Source: Thermohalobaculum sp039821125
GTDB lineage: Bacteria > Pseudomonadota > Alphaproteobacteria > Rhodobacterales > Rhodobacteraceae
Direction: 5' to 3'
Length of the DNA stretch: 64,000 bases
Assembly: GCA_039821125.1 (NCBI GenBank)
Contig: JBCBOR010000010.1
Span: forward strand, 1-64,000
Both the position numbers and the translations under genes were made by a program. The stretch's first letter is position 1, and each line of letters opens with the position of its first letter. The notes beneath the pieces were generated by a model, which saw nothing but the letters and a program-made list of their open reading frames with translations, was not told the origin of the DNA and did not search any database. Below are positions 54,831 through 61,585 of this stretch, one piece after another.

Positions 54831-56026
54831 CCATTCAAACCGCCTCAAGCTCCAGAGACCGTATCGGCATCACAGCAATGACGGGTGTCAGTGCGGTTGG
54901 GCGCGGTCGCGCGGACCATGTCGAAGCCATGCGGGATGGGCGCTCCGGCCTGACGCCGTGCGACTTTCCAAACGTCGATGTCGAGTGCTTCATCGGACGC
55001 GTCGCGGGGATCGAGGATGAGGCGTTTCCGCAGGGCCTCGCGCACTATGACAACCGTGCAAACCGCCTCAGCCTGGCAGCCCTTGGCGCAGATGGTTTTG
55101 ACGAGACGGTGCGGGAGGCGAACAGCAGATGGGGGGCCTCGCGGATTGGCACAGTCATCGGAACGTCGACCTCGGGCGTCGAACGTCTCGAGACGACATA
55201 CCGGGCGATCAACGGCGAGGGCGTTCTGGCGCCGGACTACTCGATCCAACACAACAATGACCACCACGCGGCGGCGGCGTTTCTCGTTGACCATCTCGGA
55301 TTGCGTGGACCGGCTTACACGATTTCGACGGCCTGCTCGTCTTCGGCGAAAGCGTTCATAGACGCCGAGCAGATGATCCGGGCCGGTCTGGCGGATGCTG
55401 TTCTGGTTGGCGGCGTCGACAGCCTTTGCATGACATCGATCTACGGTTTCGAGGCGCTCGAGCTTGTATCCCGCGCGCCATGCCGCCCGTTTGATGCGAC
55501 GCGCGATGGGCTGTCGATCGGCGAGGCGGCAGGGTTTGCCCTGCTCGAGCGCGGCGCGGATGGGCCTGTGCTGTCCGGATACGGAGAAAGCTCGGATGCG
55601 ACAAGCATGTCAACGCCGCCGCCCGATGGTGCGGGCGCGGCAGCGGCGATGCGCAGGGCGCTGGCAAGAGCGGGTCTCGAAGTCAACGAGGTCGATTTCC
55701 TGAAGCTTCACGGCACCGCCACGCCGATCAATGACAGTGCGGAGACGGCAGCGGTGGCATCCGTTTTTGGGCCGGGCAGGCCCGCAGCGTCGCTGAAGGG
55801 GATGATCGGACACACGCTTGGCGCTGCCGGGGCGATCGAAGCCGTTCTCAGCCTCTACGCCATGGAAGAGGGGCTCAGACCCGGGTCGGTCGGGCTTTGT
55901 GACAAGGCTGACGATGTCGGTTGCGATATCCAGCGCGAGGCTGCTTCAACCAAGCTCACCCATGTCTTGAACAATGCGTTCGGCTTTGGCGGAAGCAATT
56001 GCAGCCTTATCCTGAGCGCGGGATGA
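54827..56026 (+). CDS. Beta-ketoacyl-ACP synthase (APE-like cluster)
   Basis: A 399-aa FabF-like ketosynthase with a complete triad: Cys170 in ISTACSSSAKAF, His295 in LKLHGTATP and His329 in KGMIGHTLGAAG. It should condense malonyl-ACP with the growing polyene. The block SIYGFEALELVSRAPCRPFD resembles ketosynthases of aryl polyene clusters. The GTG start at 54827 overlaps the exporter stop (GTGA), and its own stop overlaps the next gene (ATGA). It is the only intact ketosynthase in the cluster, whereas the E. coli cluster has more. Confidence 0.9.
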   Translation: MTIQTASSSRDRIGITAMTGVSAVGRGRADHVEAMRDGRSGLTPCDFPNVDVECFIGRVAGIEDEAFPQGLAHYDNRANRLSLAALGADGFDETVREANSRWGASRIGTVIGTSTSGVERLETTYRAINGEGVLAPDYSIQHNNDHHAAAAFLVDHLGLRGPAYTISTACSSSAKAFIDAEQMIRAGLADAVLVGGVDSLCMTSIYGFEALELVSRAPCRPFDATRDGLSIGEAAGFALLERGADGPVLSGYGESSDATSMSTPPPDGAGAAAAMRRALARAGLEVNEVDFLKLHGTATPINDSAETAAVASVFGPGRPAASLKGMIGHTLGAAGAIEAVLSLYAMEEGLRPGSVGLCDKADDVGCDIQREAASTKLTHVLNNAFGFGGSNCSLILSAG

Positions 56027-56814
56027 ACGTCGACATCTATGTGAATGCGCTCGGCTTTTGCGGGCCAGGGGTTGGCTCGGTCGACGCGTTGTCTCGCGCG
56101 TTTGCAGGCGAGAACATCGACGTACCCGCGGACTGGCGCCCAGAGCCTGAAACGCTTCCCCGCCGTCAGGCACGCCGGTTGAGCGCAGCGACCCTGACCG
56201 CCATGGCGGCGGCGGAACAGGTCGCGGGCGTATTGACCTCAGAGGCGCCTTGGGTCTTCGCGAGTTCCTGTGGAGAGGGCGACACGCTCAACACGATCCT
56301 TGCCGCATTGTGCCAGCCGGAGATCATGCTGCAACCGGTTCGCTTCCAGAATGCGGTGCACAATGCGGCGCAGGGGCAGTTCTCGATCGTTGCGGGGTCG
56401 ACGGGCCCGGCGACAAGCATCGCCGCGTTCGATGACTCGGTGGCCGCGGGTCTGCTGAAATGCCTGATGCAGATGCAGATTGAGCAGACCGTGTGTGGTC
56501 TCGTTGCCTTCGACGAGCCCCTCCCGCCGCCTTTGCACGAACGTCGCCCCTATGATCTGACACTTGCCGGAGCGCTCGCGCTGTCGCCGCAACGGGAGGA
56601 AGGCTCGATCGCCCGTCTGTCGGTATCTTCCGGCGGCGACAGACCTGTGACCGATCCGGCGGCGTTGCGAGGGCCGAGCCACATCCTGACCAGCAACAAT
56701 CCAGTGCGCTTTTTGCTTCCCGTTTTGGCGGCGGTTCGCGGGATCTGGACAGAACCGGTCGTGCTTGCGCTGCCGGGCGGCGGAACACTGGCTTTTCGCG
56801 CCGAGGTTCTGTGA
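56023..56814 (+). CDS. Chain-length-factor-like ketosynthase partner (ApeC-like)
   Basis: A 263-aa protein with the short N-terminal ketosynthase-like domain (ketoacyl-synt_2 type). VRFQNAVHNAAQGQFSI near residue 105 and GPATSIAAFDDSVAAGL near residue 128 are the family blocks. The position of the nucleophilic Cys is Ser-Ile, and there are no C-terminal His motifs, so it cannot be an active ketosynthase alone. ApeC in E. coli pairs with a ketosynthase as a chain-length factor; the overlap with the ketosynthase gene (ATGA) suggests the same here. Confidence 0.82.
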   Translation: MNVDIYVNALGFCGPGVGSVDALSRAFAGENIDVPADWRPEPETLPRRQARRLSAATLTAMAAAEQVAGVLTSEAPWVFASSCGEGDTLNTILAALCQPEIMLQPVRFQNAVHNAAQGQFSIVAGSTGPATSIAAFDDSVAAGLLKCLMQMQIEQTVCGLVAFDEPLPPPLHERRPYDLTLAGALALSPQREEGSIARLSVSSGGDRPVTDPAALRGPSHILTSNNPVRFLLPVLAAVRGIWTEPVVLALPGGGTLAFRAEVL

Positions 56815-56815
56815 C

Positions 56816-57265
56816 ATGGCAGGTCGTGGGCGCCTTGAAGAAGCTCTGGCACGGATGCCGCACCGCGGTGCGATGCGTTTGATCGAAGCAATCGAGGCTG
56901 TCGATGAACACTCCATCCTCTGCAGGGCCCGGCCGCATGGCGGCAGCGAGTATCCCTTGCGCCTCGATGGACATCTCGAACCGGCGGCGCTGACCGAACT
57001 TGGCGCGCAAGCGGCCGCTGCCCATGCCTCGCTTTTTGGCATGGGCGCCGCGCATACCGGTCTGGTGCTGAGCATGAATGGGATCGATATTCGCCGGAAC
57101 ACCGTCCCAGAGGGCGGAAATCTCGCCGTCCGGGCCGAGCGGATCAGTTCCCTTGATGCTGCCGCCAGCTATCACTTCGTGGTCAAGACGCCCTCGGCAG
57201 ACATGGACGAGGATACGATCCTCTCTGGCGAGGTGCTGCTGAGTATGGTGAAGGCCGCAACATGA
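56816..57265 (+). CDS. ApeP-like 3-hydroxyacyl-ACP dehydratase
   Basis: A 149-aa hot-dog dehydratase. MPHRGAMRLIEAIEAVDEHS carries the His of the ApeP/FabA-like active site (about residue 15), and PAALTELGAQAAAAHASLFG carries the acidic partner (Glu near residue 60). It is distinct from the 99-aa ApeI-like protein, so the cluster has two dehydratases, as in characterised aryl polyene systems. The start at 56816 follows the upstream stop by one base; its stop overlaps the ketoreductase (ATGA). Confidence 0.82.
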   Translation: MAGRGRLEEALARMPHRGAMRLIEAIEAVDEHSILCRARPHGGSEYPLRLDGHLEPAALTELGAQAAAAHASLFGMGAAHTGLVLSMNGIDIRRNTVPEGGNLAVRAERISSLDAAASYHFVVKTPSADMDEDTILSGEVLLSMVKAAT

Positions 57266-57981
57266 AACATGCCTTGGTGACCGGCGGGGCAAGCCCGATT
57301 GGCGCGGCAATCTCACGGCGCTTGGCGGCGGACGGTCATCACGTGATTGTCCATGCCAATGCGAACGCCCAGGGGGCGCAAGCGCTGGTGGCGGAGATTG
57401 CCGCCTCCGGTGGCAGTGCCGAAAGCCTGACGCTCGACCTGACCGACGCTCCCAATGCGTTGGCGAGCCTGGAGGCGAAGGCGACGGATCATCCGATCCA
57501 GATCGTGGTGCACAATGCCGGTCTGCATCGGGATATGCCCTTTGCGGGTATGGATCTCGATGATTGGACTTCGGTGCTTGATGTTAATCTCTCGGGTCTC
57601 TTCGTGGCGCTCAGGCCGCTGATCATGCCAATGATGCGGGCGCGCTGGGGCCGTGTGATCGCGGTCTCGTCCCTCACGGCAGTCTCGGGGAACCGCGGGC
57701 AGACGAACTATGCCGCCGCCAAGGGCGGGTACCTCGCCTTCGCCAAGTCGCTGACCCGCGAGTATGCCAGCCGGGGCATCACGGCGAATGTCGTTGCACC
57801 GGGATTGATCGCCACCCCTGACACCGAGGCGATGGAGAATTTCGAAGCGCTGCGCAAGCTTTGCCCGGCGGGTCGGGCCGGATCACCCGACGATGTCGCA
57901 GGCATCATCGGGTTCTTGGCCTCGGATCAATCGGGCTATATCTCTGGACAGATGATTGCGGTCGACGGAGGCACAAGCTGA
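57262..57981 (+). CDS. 3-oxoacyl-ACP reductase, FabG-like SDR (APE-like cluster)
   Basis: A 239-aa classical SDR. The NADP motif is TGGASPIG (residues 7-14), NAG is at 85-87, the active-site Ser is in AVSSLTAV (136/137) and Tyr150-x-x-x-Lys154 is in NYAAAKGG. Residues of the NAD(P) pocket and the C-terminal GYISGQMIAVDGG are standard. It should reduce the 3-oxoacyl-ACP produced by the ketosynthase. Overlaps with both neighbours (ATGA and TGATG) place it firmly in the operon. It matches ApeQ in role. Confidence 0.9.
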   Translation: MKHALVTGGASPIGAAISRRLAADGHHVIVHANANAQGAQALVAEIAASGGSAESLTLDLTDAPNALASLEAKATDHPIQIVVHNAGLHRDMPFAGMDLDDWTSVLDVNLSGLFVALRPLIMPMMRARWGRVIAVSSLTAVSGNRGQTNYAAAKGGYLAFAKSLTREYASRGITANVVAPGLIATPDTEAMENFEALRKLCPAGRAGSPDDVAGIIGFLASDQSGYISGQMIAVDGGTS

Positions 57982-59276
57982 TGGCTGACCCTGAGACGAC
58001 AACAGATCCCCGCACACCGGTGCAGAAAAGCTGCGATGTGATCGTGATTGGCGGCGGCCCTGGTGGTGCCGCGGCGGCGGCGCATCTGGCGCGGGCCGGC
58101 CTGAACACGGTGCTGGTCGAGAAGGACCGCCATCCGCGGTTTCACATCGGCGAGTCCCTGCTGCCATATTCCATGCCACTTCTGCAGGAGCTTGGCGTGT
58201 TCGATCGAGTCCGCGAGATCGGCGTTCACAAATCGGGCGCCGAGTTCGTCTCGGACGACGGGGATAAGGAGGTCATCTTCGACTTCAGTCGGGCATTGTT
58301 TGATGGGCCGGATCATGCCTATCAGGTGCGCCGGTCGGAGTTCGATCATATCCTCTTTCAACGTGCTGAGCAGGAAGGCGCTCTCACGCTTGAGGAGACA
58401 TCGGCCAAAGTGCTGTCGCTGGATGCCGATCGTGCGGTCGTCCGGACCGAGAGCGCGGATGGGCAGATCATCGACTGGACCACCGAGTTTCTGGCCGACG
58501 CATCGGGCCGGTCGACGGTCACGTCAAAGATGCTGGACCAGAAGCGGCCCGACCCGCGCAATACCTCTGCAGCGATTTTCGGCCACTTCCGCGGGATCCC
58601 GCGGCGGCAGGATGCGCGCGGCGGCAATATCCGTATCCACCTGACCAATCCGGGTTGGATGTGGCAGATCCCGCTCCGCGACGGCGTAACATCAGTCGGA
58701 TTTGTAGCGCCTGGTCGCTACCTGCGGGAACGCTCCGGCGGGATCGAGGAGTTGTTCTCGCAGCACTGCGCGCGCCACCCCCATGTCGGGGCCATGATTG
58801 CCAGCGCCGAGCGGGATGGACCGCTGCGGTCGACCGGAAACTTCTCCTACCGGGCGACCGAGGCGGGCGGCGACCGCCATATCAAGATCGGCGATGCCTA
58901 CGGCTTCATTGATCCTGTGTTTTCGACCGGCGTGCACCTTGCGCTCACCAGCGCTCGGGAGGCGGCTGACGTTATCCTAAAGGCGCAGGCCCGTCCTGCA
59001 AGGCGGCACGCCCTGATCGAGCGCTATGACCGCGCCATCCGCAAACGCATGTCCTTCGTTTCCTGGTTCATCTACCACATAAATGACCCAACTTTCCGGC
59101 ACTTGATGCTGAACCCTCAGAATATTCTTGGGATTGAGCAAGCCGTGGTATCATTGTTGGCAGGGGACTTCAGGTGGGACCCAAGGTTGAGGTGGCGCAT
59201 TGCGCTGTTCAAGCTTGTTCGGTATCTGCACCCGCCTGGGCCTGTGGGTGGACAAGAGGTAAAACATGCGGGATGA
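57981..59276 (+). CDS. FAD-dependent oxidoreductase, flavin-halogenase-like
   Basis: A 431-aa flavoprotein. The Rossmann FAD motif is VIVIGGGPGGAAAAAHLARAG, shown here in part, followed by GESLLPYSMPLL, as in flavin-dependent halogenases. GWMWQIPL near residue 225 matches the halogenase WxWxIP motif, and the FAD-binding GDAYGFIDPVFSTGVHLAL also fits that family. Similar enzymes occur in xanthomonadin and flexirubin clusters, where they halogenate or oxidise the aryl head. Geranylgeranyl-reductase-type activity is an alternative. It overlaps the ketoreductase (TGATG) and the ACP gene (11 nt). Confidence 0.82.
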   Translation: MADPETTTDPRTPVQKSCDVIVIGGGPGGAAAAAHLARAGLNTVLVEKDRHPRFHIGESLLPYSMPLLQELGVFDRVREIGVHKSGAEFVSDDGDKEVIFDFSRALFDGPDHAYQVRRSEFDHILFQRAEQEGALTLEETSAKVLSLDADRAVVRTESADGQIIDWTTEFLADASGRSTVTSKMLDQKRPDPRNTSAAIFGHFRGIPRRQDARGGNIRIHLTNPGWMWQIPLRDGVTSVGFVAPGRYLRERSGGIEELFSQHCARHPHVGAMIASAERDGPLRSTGNFSYRATEAGGDRHIKIGDAYGFIDPVFSTGVHLALTSAREAADVILKAQARPARRHALIERYDRAIRKRMSFVSWFIYHINDPTFRHLMLNPQNILGIEQAVVSLLAGDFRWDPRLRWRIALFKLVRYLHPPGPVGGQEVKHAG

Positions 59277-59553
59277 CATTGGCATGGGGCAGTCCGACGA
59301 GACATTTCGCCATGAAGTCGGCGCGATGATCGTGGACGTGCTTGTGCTTGATGATGTGACAGCGGACGAGATTGATCCGAAGGCGCCGCTGTTCGGCGAC
59401 GGGCTGGGTCTTGACTCGATCGATGCGCTTGAACTTTCTTTCGCGATTGCACAGCGTTACGGGATCAAGTTGAGATCAGATGACGAGCGCAATCGCGAGA
59501 TTTTCTCGTCGCTCGATGCGCTCAGCCGCTACATCCACCAACACCGCGCCTGA
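59266..59553 (+). CDS. Acyl carrier protein (APE-like cluster)
   Basis: A 95-aa ACP. The 4'-phosphopantetheine site is Ser51 in GLGLDSIDALELSFAI, and the surrounding helices fit the fold, with DEIDPKAPLFGDGLG before it. The acidic pattern is normal. E. coli aryl polyene systems have two ACPs; I find only one here. AGAGG lies upstream of the ATG at 59266, inside the flavoenzyme gene. No dedicated phosphopantetheinyl transferase is in the window, so a housekeeping one must act on it. Confidence 0.92.
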   Translation: MRDDIGMGQSDETFRHEVGAMIVDVLVLDDVTADEIDPKAPLFGDGLGLDSIDALELSFAIAQRYGIKLRSDDERNREIFSSLDALSRYIHQHRA

Positions 59554-59555
59554 CC

Positions 59556-60191
59556 ATGCGCATGGCAGGGTTGGGCGCGTTGGCGTCCCTGTCACTGGCC
59601 GCCGGACTAGGGTTGAACGCTTTTGGTGCAATCTCGGCGCAAGTGCTTGATTACATTGCGATGTATGCTGTTTGGTGGGTTGTTTGGCGGCTTTTGGCGC
59701 GTGGTGGTGCGGGCGAAGCTGTCGCGATGCTCGTTGCGATTGGAACCGTCACGGGTCTGATGTGGCTGCAGGTGCAAATGCCCGAGATCAGATACATGCC
59801 GTATCTGCTTATTGTGCCAGCGAATCTCCTTGCCAGTTGGTTCTTTGCACGGAGCCTTGTCTCAGAACGAAACGCAATCCTGGTCGATCTGATCGAGATC
59901 ATGGGCCTCAGACCTATCGAGCCGCGTTTTCGCCGCTTCGTGGAAGGGCAGTGTCTGCTTTGGAGCGTCATGTGCCTTGGTACTGCAATTGCCGCGGCGC
60001 TTGCGATCGGAATGGCTGAGCACAGGCCTGCTCTTGCCGGTCTTCTCTCGGCGCTCGTGATGGTCCAGATCGTCTGGTTCGCCCTGTCGCACTACTATGC
60101 GTCCTTCCGGTACGGTCGGCCTGAGACCTGGGGGCTCACACTGCGCACAATGATCCGGCCGGACGTGTGGGCCCGTCTGGGCTTCCAGTGA
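59556..60191 (+). CDS. Polytopic membrane protein of APE-like cluster (COG4648-like)
   Basis: A 211-aa inner-membrane protein with about five or six hydrophobic segments. RRFVEGQCLLWSVMCLGTAIAAAL (starting near residue 128) and WFALSHYYASFRYGR resemble the uncharacterised COG4648-type membrane proteins found next to the AMP ligase in aryl polyene clusters. The relation is from memory and weak. It starts 3 bp after the ACP stop, and its TGA overlaps the GTG of the ligase (GTGA). Role unknown; it may be involved in membrane anchoring or product transfer. Confidence 0.65.
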   Translation: MRMAGLGALASLSLAAGLGLNAFGAISAQVLDYIAMYAVWWVVWRLLARGGAGEAVAMLVAIGTVTGLMWLQVQMPEIRYMPYLLIVPANLLASWFFARSLVSERNAILVDLIEIMGLRPIEPRFRRFVEGQCLLWSVMCLGTAIAAALAIGMAEHRPALAGLLSALVMVQIVWFALSHYYASFRYGRPETWGLTLRTMIRPDVWARLGFQ

Positions 60192-61570
60192 GCGGGCGGC
60201 GCACAGCAACACGGACCGACCGCGTTTGCGTCACGCCCGAGCGGTCGATTTCCCGCGAAGACTTCGCTGACGACATCGCGCGTGTCAGACCGGTGCTGGA
60301 GGGGCATGACGCGATCTGCATCATGGCCGGGCGCCGGTATCCCTTCAGCGTTCTGCTGGCCGCCGCGATGCTGAACGGGCAGCGTACGGTCCTGCCGCCT
60401 GCACGGGCGACCGGCGCAGTGCGTCAGGCCCTGTCGCGGTATCAGAACCCGTTGGTGATCGACGCGATTGATCCTATCCTTGACCGGGCCAGCCCACGCG
60501 ACCGGGATCAGGCGTGGGAGGCTGCGACGGCTTTGGGCAAGGCTGCAGGAGACCTGGAAATCTCCACGTCCGGATCGACCGGTCTTCCCGTGGCGCATCA
60601 CAAGACATGGCATATGCTTGACCGTGGTGCATTGCTTGCAACGGAACTCATCGCACGGGCCGGGATGTTGCCAGGGGAATGCTTGGTCGCAGGGACCACA
60701 CCCCACCAGCATATGTATGGGCTTGAGGCTTCCGTGTTCACGGGCCTCGCACACGGGCATGTTCTGTACGACACGCCGGTCTTCTATCCTGCGGATCTGG
60801 AGGCGCTCGATCAGCGTGCTGCGGAGGCTGGGCTCGATGCGATCGCGCTGGTGACCAGCCCGCCGCATCTGAAGTTCTTGGCAGAAAAGATCCGCGCTCT
60901 GCCGCGGATCCGGTGTGTGCTGTCAGCGACGGCACCACTGTCACGGGCGCTGGCCGAGGAGGTTGACACCGATGCCTCCACGAAGGTCTTCGAGATCTAT
61001 GGCAGCACCGAAACCGGATCGCTCGCGTGGCGGCGGACTGTATCGGACGACCTTTGGACGCCGCTCGATGGCTTTCAGGTCTTGCCCGGCCCAGATGGAT
61101 GGCGCGCGGCAGCGCCGCATTTGCCCGAGATCACTCCGCTCAGCGATGAGATCGAGCTTGCCGAAGGCGGTCGCTTCCGGTTGGCGGGCAGGCGTGGCGA
61201 CATGGTTCGGGTTGCTGGCAAACGGCACAGCCTTGGCGCGCTGAATGCAGTTCTCGCGGCTCTGCCGATGATCGCGGATGGTGCGGTTTTGCGCGAAACC
61301 GTGGAGGGCGAGGATCGCCTGCACATGTTCGTTGTGCCGAAGGAGCCGGAGGCAGATCGCCGAGCACTGATCGACAGCGTCAAGACTGGGTTGCGCGAGA
61401 CCCTGGACAGCGTGTTTGTCCCCCGCCGGATCCATGTGGTCGACAGCCTGCCGCGGAACGAGACCGGGAAGATCTCATCGCGCGATGCGGCGGTACTGAT
61501 CGCAACAGGTGGGCGGGCGCAGGGCACGCAAGGCATCGCGAGGAAAATCGGCGGACCGACCTCCGGCTGA
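60188..61570 (+). CDS. Acyl/aryl-AMP ligase (ApeH-like)
   Basis: A 460-aa ANL-superfamily adenylate-forming enzyme. The P-loop is STSGSTGLPVAHHKTW near residue 125, YGSTETGS near 280 is motif A5, GRRGDMVRVAGKR near 337 is A7/A8, and the catalytic Lys428 lies in NETGKIS. In aryl polyene synthesis such ligases activate the aryl starter acid and load it on ACP. It is shorter than acyl-CoA synthetases (about 540 aa), as is usual for ApeH. The GTG start at 60188 overlaps the upstream stop. It is the last gene of the cluster and convergent with the ASKHA gene, 15 bp apart. Confidence 0.85.
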   Translation: MSGRRTATRTDRVCVTPERSISREDFADDIARVRPVLEGHDAICIMAGRRYPFSVLLAAAMLNGQRTVLPPARATGAVRQALSRYQNPLVIDAIDPILDRASPRDRDQAWEAATALGKAAGDLEISTSGSTGLPVAHHKTWHMLDRGALLATELIARAGMLPGECLVAGTTPHQHMYGLEASVFTGLAHGHVLYDTPVFYPADLEALDQRAAEAGLDAIALVTSPPHLKFLAEKIRALPRIRCVLSATAPLSRALAEEVDTDASTKVFEIYGSTETGSLAWRRTVSDDLWTPLDGFQVLPGPDGWRAAAPHLPEITPLSDEIELAEGGRFRLAGRRGDMVRVAGKRHSLGALNAVLAALPMIADGAVLRETVEGEDRLHMFVVPKEPEADRRALIDSVKTGLRETLDSVFVPRRIHVVDSLPRNETGKISSRDAAVLIATGGRAQGTQGIARKIGGPTSG

Positions 61571-61585
61571 GTTCCGCCGCCTTCG

